A DNA stretch of 6,076 nt from contig CAVWVW010000007.1 in NCBI GenBank assembly GCA_963758555.1, positions 1 to 6,076 of the forward strand. The letters run 5' to 3'. The stretch is from CAIUMH01 sp963758555. GTDB taxonomy: Bacteria; Actinomycetota; Acidimicrobiia; Acidimicrobiales; RAAP-2. This document shows, one piece after another, positions 1 to 5,010 of the stretch (positions are counted from its first letter, which is position 1; each line of letters starts with the position of its first letter). The notes beneath the pieces are model-generated. The model had not been told where the DNA came from. It made no database searches and worked only from the letters and a program-made list of their open reading frames with translations. A program made the translations under genes and the position numbers.

Positions 1-724
1 GCTTCGGTACTCCAGGCGGGCACGACCGAGATCCCAGGCAGGTCGAGGCAGGCGGCCTAGGGCCCTGCGTAGCTTGCTCCAAGGCAGCAACGAGGGTCTC
101 GACTGGCTGCGCACCAGAGACGCCGAAGGAGCGATTGAAGACAAAGCACGGCACGCCGGTCACTCCGAGTGACGCAGCGGCAGCTCGATCGCGCTCCACG
201 GCGTCGCCGAAGCGATCGCTCTCCACCACTGACCGGGCCTCGCTCTCAGGGAGGCCGACCTCGACGGCGAGGCGCACCAAAACCTCGGGGTCGTTCAGCG
301 CCTCTCCCTCGACCAGCCGTGCCTCCATGAGACGACCTTGCATCTGCGTCCCCAGGCCATGTGCGGCGCCGAGGTGGGCGACACGGTGCGCGTCGAAGGT
401 GTTGGTCACCTTGGCCCGCTCGAAGTCGTAGGCGAGCCCCTCTTCCGCCGCGATCGCCTTGACCTGGTCGGTCATCGCTCGCAGCTCGGCCTCTGGGCGA
501 CCGAACTTGGCCGAGAGGTACGAGAACTCCGGCTCGCACACGTCTCGAGAGAGCGTCGGATCGAGCTGGAAGCTCCGCCACACCACGCGCACGTCCTCGA
601 CACCGGCAAACCCCGAGAGCGCTCGCTCGAGTCTCCGCTTGCCGATGAGGCACCACGGGCACACGATGTCCGACCACACCTCGACGGTCATGGCGTGGTC
701 AACGATGAGGGTGTCCGCAGTCAT
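1..724 (-). CDS. FrnE-like DsbA-family thiol oxidoreductase (3' end beyond window)
   Basis: The frame stays open for 241 codons to the left edge, so the stop is not seen. The protein starts MTADTLIVDHAMTVEVWSD and has a thioredoxin-fold active site CPWC at residues 22-25, followed by LIGKRR, as in FrnE/DsbA-family proteins. RSFQLDP (50-56), a helical insert (about 65-180) and the cis-Pro loop GVTGVPCFVFN (187-197) follow in the family's order. FrnE proteins act on protein or small-molecule thiols; no signal peptide is visible, so a cytoplasmic location is likely. The start at 724 has an AGGG-type site just upstream; Met12 (691) is where many homologues begin but has no such site. Cys193 after the cis-Pro is unusual. 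The last ~20 residues are Pro/Ser/Cys-rich and unlike the family, so the 3' end may be altered. A decayed copy lies at 2680-3031. Confidence 0.9.
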   Translation of the reverse strand, partial: MTADTLIVDHAMTVEVWSDIVCPWCLIGKRRLERALSGFAGVEDVRVVWRSFQLDPTLSRDVCEPEFSYLSAKFGRPEAELRAMTDQVKAIAAEEGLAYDFERAKVTNTFDAHRVAHLGAAHGLGTQMQGRLMEARLVEGEALNDPEVLVRLAVEVGLPESEARSVVESDRFGDAVERDRAAAASLGVTGVPCFVFNRSFGVSGAQPVETLVAALEQATQGPRPPASTCLGSRSCPPGVPK

Positions 725-952
725 GTAGGCACCCTATTGACGAATGCCGCGCTTCGGACGCCTCGGGAGGCACGCCGCTGGTCCGGGCCGCCGGCACCCA
801 TGGCTCCGTCTACGACGAAGGGGGTCATCACGCTCGAGACGGGCAGGGGCACGTTCGAACGGGGCCGGGGTGCTTGGCAGTCACCTCCCTGTGGCGTCGG
901 AAGCGTCGTCGCCAATCGTCGTGGCGCAGCGCGGACGGCGGATGCCCTCGAG
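725..952. other. Intergenic spacer with no supported gene
   Basis: This gap separates the end of the SGNH lipoprotein gene from the start of the FrnE-like gene, both on the minus strand. I see no convincing terminator or promoter. A GGGAGGTG motif on the minus strand (890-882) resembles a ribosome binding site, but no ATG, GTG or TTG follows at a usable distance. A 64-codon TTG-started frame (915-721) lacks a ribosome binding site and family features, so I do not call it. Confidence 0.5.
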
Positions 953-1810
953 CTACTGCTTCTGCAGGGCCTGTTCGATCAGCTTGGCCATCTCTTGATG
1001 TCCGAGCGCAGTCGGGTGGTAGGAGAACCCCTCGCCCGTTGGCACGGTGTAGCCCGCCGTCCACCGCTCAGACGCAGGCGCGCAGGCCGTGTGATCACCG
1101 GGTTGGACGTAGGGGTCAACGAGGGTGACGCCGGTCTGCTTCGCTGAGGCGACGAACGCTGCCTCGAGCGTTTGGTCCATGCCCCGGAGCATGGCCAGCT
1201 CACCATCGGTCAGGGAGAGCGCAGCGCAGTTCTTGTCGGGAAACTCGCGCGGGTACGCCACGAGCACGATGGTCGCAGCCGGCGCCTTGGCCTTGAGCTC
1301 AGTGAGCATGGTGACCAGCTTGCCCTCAAGGGAGGCTTCGTCAGCAGCGAGCGTCGCTGGTGGTGAGCACACCGTCGCGGGGTCGCCGCACACGAGGGCG
1401 GTGCCGTTCAGATTGATGTCGTTCCCTCCGACGCTCACGGTGATGAGCTTGGTATCCGGCGTGACCGCATCGATCTGGGGAGGAGCGGTGCCCTGCGCTT
1501 GGTCGAGGACGTTCGGGATGACTGCCGCACCGCAGGAGACGTCCGTGAGCTTGAGGCCGAGCTTGGCCGCGACGAGCTGGCCGTAGTCGACACTGGAGCG
1601 TCCGCAGGTAGTCGATTGTGTGGCGATGCCATAGCCGGAGGCGATCGAGCTGCCCAGCGCCACGTAGACGTCGCCCTTCTGCACGACTGGCTGGCTGTGT
1701 GTCGTCGTCGTCGTGGTGGTGGCGGGCGAGCTGCTGGTCGACGAGCACGCCGTCGCGAGAAGGGCCGCGGTGGCCAGCGCCGACGCGATCACGTATCGAT
1801 GGTGCTTCAT
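953..1810 (-). CDS. Secreted SGNH/GDSL-type hydrolase lipoprotein
   Basis: 285 aa. The N-terminus MKHHRYVIASALATAALLATAC is a lipoprotein signal peptide (basic start, hydrophobic core, lipobox-like ATAC with Cys22 as the lipidated residue). A Ser/Thr linker follows, with seven Thr in a row (residues 31-37, coded by a simple repeat at 1700-1720). The SGNH fold shows block I as YVALGSSIASG with nucleophile Ser55, block II around Gly94, block III GGND (128-131), and block V as YHPTALGH with catalytic His265. Block I has GSS where the classic motif is GDS. Cys69 and Cys93 could form a disulfide. It is likely an esterase or lipase-like hydrolase anchored outside the membrane; the substrate cannot be told. 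The start at 1810 has a GGGGGGAG site 2 bases upstream; a longer frame to 1993 would bury the signal peptide. It is divergent from tetR, which may control it. Confidence 0.9.
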   Translation of the reverse strand: MKHHRYVIASALATAALLATACSSTSSSPATTTTTTTHSQPVVQKGDVYVALGSSIASGYGIATQSTTCGRSSVDYGQLVAAKLGLKLTDVSCGAAVIPNVLDQAQGTAPPQIDAVTPDTKLITVSVGGNDINLNGTALVCGDPATVCSPPATLAADEASLEGKLVTMLTELKAKAPAATIVLVAYPREFPDKNCAALSLTDGELAMLRGMDQTLEAAFVASAKQTGVTLVDPYVQPGDHTACAPASERWTAGYTVPTGEGFSYHPTALGHQEMAKLIEQALQKQ

Positions 1811-1835
1811 GGCTCCCCCCGAGGTCTCTTCGTTT

Positions 1836-1848
1836 GGCAGTATCTGCC
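1836..1848. promoter_or_regulatory. Palindrome over the putative -10 of the lipoprotein gene
   Basis: GGCAG-TAT-CTGCC is a perfect inverted repeat with 5-base arms. It sits 26 bases before the lipoprotein start and covers the putative -10 element, the position expected for a repressor operator. The adjacent TetR regulator is the obvious candidate to bind it, but the arms are short and this is inference. Confidence 0.3.
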
Positions 1849-1869
1849 TCTCATGACAGGCTACGTCAA
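1839..1869 (-). promoter_or_regulatory. Possible housekeeping-type promoter for the SGNH lipoprotein gene
   Basis: On the minus strand, TTGACG (1869-1864) is followed after 19 bases by GATACT (1844-1839), close to the -35 and -10 consensus. The spacing is a little long. Transcription would start about 20-25 bases before the ATG at 1810. Confidence 0.35.
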
Positions 1870-1914
1870 CGAGCACCCGTCTGGGGGCCTCGGCAGGGCG
1901 AGAGAGCCACGGCA

Positions 1915-1931
1915 TCTCGGAGGAGCCGAGA
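1915..1931. promoter_or_regulatory. Inverted repeat in the tetR/lipoprotein divergent region
   Basis: TCTCGG-AGGAG-CCGAGA has perfect 6-base arms around a 5-base centre, 92 bases upstream of tetR. Size and symmetry suit a TetR-family operator, and a self-regulating divergent regulator is a common layout. It could equally be a chance hairpin in GC-rich DNA. Confidence 0.3.
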
Positions 1932-2022
1932 GGAGCATGCCCAGGCATCACGAGATGGTCTCCCGGAGCCGTATCGTCGCACGTACGCGGCATCGTGCTC
2001 GGGGCACTCGAAGGAGGTGACG

Positions 2023-2628
2023 ATGGACGACCGGTCGCTCAACGCACAGCTGCGAGAGCAGCGGACTGAGCTGGTCAAGAGGCAGGTCGAGGAGGTCGCC
2101 CTCCGGCTCTTCGAGGAGCGAGGCTTTGCGGCCGTGACGGTCGATGAGATCGTCGCCGAGACGGAGATCTCGGCGCGGACCTTCTATCGGTACTTCCCGA
2201 GCAAGGAAGACCTGCTGCAGGTCCGCATCGACAGGCGAAGTCGGATGCTTGAGGACCTCTTGGCAGATCGTCCCGCCCACGAGCCCCCGCTCGAGTCGAT
2301 TCGACACGCCGTCATCGACCAGATCGCCACCGAGGACCAGGAGCTCCTGCGACGGTGGATCTCCGCCATCGCCTCGACGCCCCTCGTGCTGCGCGGTGTC
2401 CTTGGAGGGATCCAGATGAAGCCCAATCGGGTGGTGGCCGACTTCCTCGCATCACGCATGGAGGGCGAGTCCGACTCACTGGTGCCGGTGATGCTGGCAG
2501 CCGCGGTCGGGGGGATCCTCCAGGCGGCCCTCACGAACTGGTTTGTTGCCGGAGGCGATGTGGTGGCAACGGTTGATGAGGGCCTCGCTGTCTTCGAACA
2601 GGTAGTGGATCTCAAGCTCGAGGGCTAG
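2023..2628 (+). CDS. TetR/AcrR-family transcriptional regulator
   Basis: 201 aa. The N-terminal DNA-binding domain spans about residues 14-65: a first helix (VKRQVEEVALRLFEERGF), then the helix-turn-helix VTVDEIVAETEISARTFYRYF (38-58), then PSKEDLL (59-65), all typical of TetR. The C-terminal part (about 70-201) is the variable ligand-binding and dimer domain, and its ligand cannot be predicted. The start at 2023 is set by a near-perfect ribosome binding site AAGGAGGTGA (2011-2020) and by the HTH beginning soon after; the frame is open further upstream, but that stretch has no coding character. It is divergent from the SGNH lipoprotein gene, so it probably represses itself and perhaps that gene. 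Length is normal for the family. Confidence 0.93.
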   Translation: MDDRSLNAQLREQRTELVKRQVEEVALRLFEERGFAAVTVDEIVAETEISARTFYRYFPSKEDLLQVRIDRRSRMLEDLLADRPAHEPPLESIRHAVIDQIATEDQELLRRWISAIASTPLVLRGVLGGIQMKPNRVVADFLASRMEGESDSLVPVMLAAAVGGILQAALTNWFVAGGDVVATVDEGLAVFEQVVDLKLEG

Positions 2629-2647
2629 GACCTCATCGAAGACGGCA

Positions 2648-2667
2648 ACGGCGCCTGCCGGCACCGT
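2648..2667 (+). terminator. Hairpin just downstream of tetR, possible terminator
   Basis: ACGGCGCC and GGCACCGT pair at 7 of 8 positions around a TGCC loop, starting 20 bases after the tetR stop. There is no T-run, so if it terminates transcription it does so weakly or in the T-less manner reported in high-GC actinobacteria. Confidence 0.3.
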
Positions 2668-2679
2668 CCACCCGGCGAT

Positions 2680-3031
2680 GTCGAGCCATGCCTCGGGGGT
2701 GCCGCCGACCGGTGGACAGCATCGCTCGCTCGATCGACGTCATGGGAGAGCCGTTCCTCCGTAGCGATCGACATGATCTGGTCGGTCATCGCTCGGAGCT
2801 CCAGCCTCTCGGTGCCCAAAAGTCGTCGAGGCCGCGAGACCTCCGGCTCAGACACGTCGCGAGTGAGCGTGGGTTGGAGCCGGAAGCCTTCGCCGGACCA
2901 CGCGCACCTCAGCCCCTTCTCCGCGCCAGCGCGCGCGCGAGCGCTGCTCGTCGAAAGGAACATTCCTGGCAGCCGAGGTCCCAGACCTCGAGGATCACGG
3001 CATGGGCGACGCTGAGAGTGTCCGCAGCCGT
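2680..3031 (-). pseudogene. Decayed, truncated copy of the FrnE-like DsbA gene
   Basis: Read on the minus strand, this stretch matches the first ~125 codons of the intact gene at 350-724. The start region aligns base for base around TGCGGACAC, but the ATG has become ACG (3031-3029). The frame continues as TADTL...LEVW, the CPWC site reads CQEC, and a TGA stop occurs at codon 41 (2911-2909). Homology resumes in another frame as LQPTLTRDVSEPEVS and then LRAMTDQIMSIATEE, against LDPTLSRDVCEPEFS and LRAMTDQVKAIAAEE in the intact copy. After DVDRA the match fades and the 3' half is missing. Lost start, early stop, frame change, lost Pro-Trp of the active site and truncation together indicate a pseudogene. 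It is either an old tandem-type duplication or the remnant of a related acquired gene. Confidence 0.8.
2707..2735 (-). repeat. 29-base repeat shared with the 3' end of the hemerythrin gene (copy 1)
   Basis: The minus strand here starts GATCGAGCGAG and matches 4945-4973 (+) at 26 of 29 positions. Both copies read DRA(S/R)DAVHRS in frame. It lies where the FrnE-like homology fades, so it may mark a recombination junction. Confidence 0.55.
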
Positions 3032-3234
3032 GTGCGTCCCCTCTCGTGGTGGTCGCCAGCCTCCCGCTCCGCACACGCCCGCCTCGATGACAGCGGCGGG
3101 GTCGGCAACGTGTCATCCGGGCTCGGCATCCCGTGCTGGTCCTGCAGCTCCTCTGCCAAGGAGCCCAGCTCGTAACGATCGCCATCATCGCTGGCCGGTG
3201 GTTGCGCTTCTTGGTGATGTCGCGGTGCACTCAC
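2995..3234 (-). CDS. Small hypothetical protein (79 aa) with stress-type promoter
   Basis: I do not recognise this protein. It starts MSAPRHHQEAQPPASDDGDR and continues ELGSLAEELQDQHG: hydrophilic, rich in Asp, Glu, His and Pro, with one short amphipathic stretch (about 21-34) and no membrane segment. The GTG start at 3234 is supported by GAGGAG six bases upstream (3246-3241) and by a sigma-F-type promoter 41 bases upstream of the start (3275-3299). The second half (from about residue 45) is Arg-rich, looks less like a real protein, and runs 37 bases into the FrnE remnant in another frame, so the original C-terminus may have been lost when the remnant was joined. It could be an intact small stress protein or itself a broken gene. 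A TTG-started longer version (3297) is less likely because it would overlap the promoter. Confidence 0.45.
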   Translation of the reverse strand: MSAPRHHQEAQPPASDDGDRYELGSLAEELQDQHGMPSPDDTLPTPPLSSRRACAEREAGDHHERGRTRLRTLSASPMP

Positions 3235-3274
3235 GGGGATCTCCTCGTTCACGAGTCCAAGGTCGGTGTTGGGT

Positions 3275-3299
3275 CTACCCGAGGCACCCTCGACCAAAC
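3275..3299 (-). promoter_or_regulatory. Sigma-F/sigma-B-type promoter for the 79-aa ORF
   Basis: On the minus strand, GTTT (3299-3296), 15 bases, then GGGTAG (3280-3275). This fits the GTTT-N14-17-GGGTA pattern known for mycobacterial sigma-F and Streptomyces sigma-B. The predicted transcript start is about 33 bases before the GTG at 3234. It is divergent from the similar element at 3329-3353. Confidence 0.6.
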
Positions 3300-3328
3300 A
3301 GGGCTGCCGAGATCCTCACGACACGTGC

Positions 3329-3353
3329 GTTTGGTCTCGAGCCCCACGGGTAG
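3329..3353 (+). promoter_or_regulatory. Sigma-F/sigma-B-type promoter for the SAP/Rho-N-like gene
   Basis: GTTT (3329-3332), 15 bases, then GGGTAG (3348-3353). It uses the same -10 and spacing as the divergent element at 3275-3299, and both begin GTTTGGTC. Predicted leader length is about 48 bases before the ATG at 3408. Confidence 0.65.
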
Positions 3354-3361
3354 CCATCGCC

Positions 3362-3381
3362 CAGGACGTCCTCAGGACGTC
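3362..3381 (+). repeat. Direct repeat CAGGACGTC, 11-base period
   Basis: CAGGACGTC occurs at 3362-3370 and 3373-3381, about one helical turn apart. The first copy is also part of the 10-base palindrome AGGACGTCCT (3363-3372). It lies in the predicted 5' leader of the gene at 3408. It may be a regulator site or chance. Confidence 0.3.
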
Positions 3382-3407
3382 GAGAGCGAAGGTTGAGGAG
3401 GCGGGCC

Positions 3408-3734
3408 ATGCCGGGAGCAGAGTGGACTAAGAAGCGCGAGCGGCAGTACCGCCACATCAAGAAGGGCCTGAAGGACCGCGGCGAGACCGAGAGCACCGCT
3501 GAGGAGATCGCGGCGAGGACGGTCAACAAGGAGCGGGCCCGAGCGGGGGAGGCGAAGCGCGCCAGCACGACGTCGACGAAGGACCTCTCATCGGGGCGGC
3601 GCGGCGGGCTGCGCTCGCACAGCGGCCGAGGAGGTCGGACACGCGAGCAGCTCTACCAAGAGGCTCGTCGTCGAGGCATCAAGGGACGCTCCAAGATGTC
3701 GAAGGCTCAGCTGGAGCGAGCGGTGGACGCTTGA
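3408..3734 (+). CDS. Small basic SAP/Rho-N-like protein ('plasmid stabilization protein' type)
   Basis: 108 aa. The sequence MPGAEWTKKRERQYRHIKKGL then TAEEIAARTVNKERARAGE is the hallmark N-terminal half of a small family common in actinobacteria and other soil bacteria. It is often annotated 'plasmid stabilization protein', although its role is not established. The middle is a flexible Ser/Gly/Arg stretch containing SSGRRGGLRSH (about residues 60-70). The end TREQLYQEARRRGIKGRSKMSKAQLERAV (about 78-106) is a Rho-N/SAP-like helix-extended-helix module that usually binds nucleic acid. Strong positive charge supports DNA or RNA binding. The start is fixed by GAGGAGG (3395-3401), six bases before the ATG. 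A sigma-F-type promoter lies upstream, so I infer stress induction. It faces the STAS gene in convergent orientation across 106 bases with no clear terminator. Confidence 0.88.
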   Translation: MPGAEWTKKRERQYRHIKKGLKDRGETESTAEEIAARTVNKERARAGEAKRASTTSTKDLSSGRRGGLRSHSGRGGRTREQLYQEARRRGIKGRSKMSKAQLERAVDA

Positions 3735-3840
3735 TCGTGCATGTGGTCAGCCGCCTCCTGAGCGTTTGAGGTGCACGTGAGAAAGGGAGACAGGAGTGCG
3801 ATCGTGGGGCTGAAGGGCCGCTCGGCGCGGTTCTCAGTGA

Positions 3841-4212
3841 TCAACACGTAGGCCCTTCGAGCTCGCATAACGCCTCAGCTTCGTCGTCGAAGACGGCGAT
3901 GATCTCGCTGATGCCGGTCATCTCGAGGATCTTGCGGACTGCCACGGTGGGCGAGAGCAGCACGTAGCCCACTCCCCGCTCGAAGTGCCGTCTCCAGCCG
4001 AGGAGGATCTCTGAGAGACCAGTGGAGTCCATGAACTCCAGCGAGGCGAGATCGAGGACGAGTGGGCGACTCGCCAGCGCTGAGATCGCCAGCGCGTCCG
4101 CCAGGCTCTCAGCTGTCGCGATGTCGAGCTCCCCGGCGATCGATACGACGACCGCGTTGCCCCTCGACGTCATGGCAATCCTCAGCGGAGTGCTCGGCCA
4201 TGCGTCGCTCAT
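3841..4212 (-). CDS. Single-domain STAS protein, anti-sigma-factor antagonist (RsbV/SpoIIAA type)
   Basis: 123 aa, the usual size of a stand-alone STAS protein. It shows VVVSIAGELDIATAESL (21-37) and the signature LVLDLASLEFMDSTGL (51-66), in which Ser63 of DSTGL is the residue normally phosphorylated by the anti-sigma kinase. In the known partner-switching pathway the unphosphorylated protein binds the RsbW-like kinase and frees a stress sigma factor. Neither an RsbW-like kinase nor a sigma factor gene is in this window, so the partner is unknown. The start at 4212 has GAGGAGG five to six bases upstream; the longer open frame to 4572 is antisense to the hemerythrin gene and lacks STAS features. 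Its own sigma-F/B-type promoter (4265-4289) suggests feedback by the sigma factor it may control. It is divergent from the hemerythrin gene. Confidence 0.92.
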   Translation of the reverse strand: MSDAWPSTPLRIAMTSRGNAVVVSIAGELDIATAESLADALAISALASRPLVLDLASLEFMDSTGLSEILLGWRRHFERGVGYVLLSPTVAVRKILEMTGISEIIAVFDDEAEALCELEGPTC

Positions 4213-4264
4213 CTGACCCTCCTCTTCCCGTTCTGCTCGAGGCCACCTCGGCTCGCTCAGCGCT

Positions 4265-4289
4265 CTACCCCGGCAACGCACCGACCAAC
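4265..4289 (-). promoter_or_regulatory. Sigma-F/sigma-B-type promoter for the STAS gene
   Basis: On the minus strand, GTTG (4289-4286), 15 bases, then GGGTAG (4270-4265). The -35 has one mismatch to GTTT, while the -10 and spacing match the other elements here. The predicted leader is about 45 bases before the ATG at 4212. Confidence 0.55.
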
Positions 4290-4325
4290 CGACGGCGTCG
4301 TTGGCTCCGACGTTCGACCGCCCCA

Positions 4326-4342
4326 CCGGAAGCCGCCTCCGG
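4326..4342. repeat. Short inverted repeat between the two divergent stress promoters
   Basis: CCGGA-AGCCGCC-TCCGG has perfect 5-base arms. It lies about midway between the STAS promoter (4265-4289) and the hemerythrin promoter (4377-4402). It could be a regulator site for both, or chance. Confidence 0.2.
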
Positions 4343-4376
4343 GGTCGACCAGACGGGTGAGCGAGTCCTCCAGGCG

Positions 4377-4402
4377 GTTTGCGGGCTCGCGGTGCGGGGT
4401 AT
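4377..4402 (+). promoter_or_regulatory. Sigma-F/sigma-B-type promoter for the hemerythrin gene
   Basis: GTTT (4377-4380), 16 bases, then GGGTAT (4397-4402), an exact match to the sigma-F consensus. It is the best of the four such elements in the window. The predicted leader is about 28 bases and contains the AAAGGAG ribosome binding site (4426-4432). Confidence 0.7.
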
Positions 4403-4437
4403 GCGCGCGTTGTTCCCACAACCCCAAAGGAGATCGC

Positions 4438-4977
4438 ATGAGTCAGGATGTTCTCGATCTGTTGCTGCAAGACCACCACGAGGCTGAAGGCCTGCTGAAG
4501 CGCTTCGAGCGCACGGCCGAGGCACAACGTGGGGAGTACTTCTGCGAGGTCGTCCAAACCCTCGTCGGTCACGAGGTCACCGAAGAGCTGACGGTCTATC
4601 CCACGCTGAGCACCGAGTCCTCAGAAGCGGACGCGGTGGTCGAGGCGCGCCTCGGGGAGCAGCAGGAGGCCGAAGCGTCCCTCTCCGAGCTCGAGAGACT
4701 CGACCCCCAGAGTGCTGTGTTCGCAGACCAGTTCCTCAAGCTGCGAGACGCCGTGCTGGCTCACGCGCAAGCCGAGGAGAGCACCGTGTTCCCCCTTCTC
4801 CGCAGAGCCACGACCGACAGAGAGCGCGAAGAGCTCGGCGAACGCTACGAGAAGGCGAAGCAGGGTGCGCCGACCCATCCGCACCCGCACGCCCCCGACA
4901 CCGCACCGGCCAACAAGCTCGCGGTGCCCGTCGCCGCGCTGTTTGATCGAGCGAGAGACGCTGTCCACCGCTCCTAG
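4438..4977 (+). CDS. Hemerythrin HHE cation-binding domain protein
   Basis: 179 aa. The HHE domain covers about residues 1-125: LLLQDHHEAEGLLKRFE with His13/His14, VGHEVTEELTVYP with His45 and Glu49, and LAHAQAEESTVFPLL with His109 and Glu113. These residues normally hold a di-iron centre that binds O2, NO or peroxide. Where relatives usually have EHxxxK..L after the third helix starts, this protein has GEQQEAEASL, so a usual His ligand appears replaced by Gln75. The tail is His/Pro-rich (HPHPHAPD, about 150-157) and ends DRARDAVHRS. The start at 4438 has AAAGGAG five bases upstream. A consensus sigma-F-type promoter precedes it, so a role in oxidative or nitrosative stress is likely by inference. 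The final 30 bases are repeated inside the FrnE remnant. The F420 oxidoreductase gene follows 132 bases downstream and could share its transcript. Confidence 0.92.
   Translation: MSQDVLDLLLQDHHEAEGLLKRFERTAEAQRGEYFCEVVQTLVGHEVTEELTVYPTLSTESSEADAVVEARLGEQQEAEASLSELERLDPQSAVFADQFLKLRDAVLAHAQAEESTVFPLLRRATTDREREELGERYEKAKQGAPTHPHPHAPDTAPANKLAVPVAALFDRARDAVHRS
4945..4973 (+). repeat. 29-base repeat shared with the FrnE remnant (copy 2)
   Basis: This stretch codes DRARDAVHRS at the extreme C-terminus of the hemerythrin protein. It matches 2707-2735 on the minus strand at 26 of 29 positions, so the two copies are inverted relative to each other about 2.2 kb apart. Confidence 0.55.
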
Positions 4978-4993
4978 GGAGGACGAGGCTCGT

Positions 4994-5010
4994 CGAGGAG
5001 GCACGCCTCG
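4994..5010 (+). terminator. Weak hairpin after the hemerythrin gene
   Basis: CGAGG-AGGCACG-CCTCG begins 17 bases after the hemerythrin stop. The 5-base stem has a 7-base loop and no T-run, so support as a terminator is slight and read-through into the next gene is plausible. Confidence 0.2.

Noticed and set aside
721..915. 64-codon minus-strand frame whose TGA overlaps the FrnE start (ATGA)
   Set aside because: The overlap hinted at translational coupling, but the start is a TTG with no ribosome binding site and the protein is low-complexity with no family features.
338..1147. Long plus-strand open frame (269 codons) opposite the FrnE-like and SGNH genes
   Set aside because: It is the antisense shadow of the two minus-strand genes, with no ribosome binding site or recognisable protein features. 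Its resemblance to a frame at 2688-3353 only reflects the FrnE duplication.
1230..1255. GTTC-N18-GGGTAC resembling a sigma-F-type promoter
   Set aside because: It lies inside the SGNH gene on the opposite strand, the spacing is too long, the -35 is imperfect and no gene follows.
1811..1993. 61-residue N-terminal extension of the SGNH lipoprotein
   Set aside because: It would bury the lipoprotein signal peptide and span the putative promoter; the ATG at 1810 has a good ribosome binding site.
2625..3230. Minus-strand open frame of 201 codons as a real gene
   Set aside because: It contains FrnE-like segments only after about residue 100, joined to an unrelated N-terminal part. It is a run-through of a frameshifted pseudogene, not an intact protein.
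3241..3290. tRNA-like T-loop sequence (GTTCACGAGTCC)
   Set aside because: No cloverleaf, anticodon arm or acceptor stem can be built around it.
2688..3353. Plus-strand open frame of 221 codons
   Set aside because: It lies antisense to the FrnE remnant and small ORF, crosses a divergent promoter and has no family features.
3762..3795. GTTT followed by GGGAGA, 17 bases apart, in the convergent gap
   Set aside because: The -10 lacks GGGTA and the only gene downstream on that strand is hundreds of bases away.
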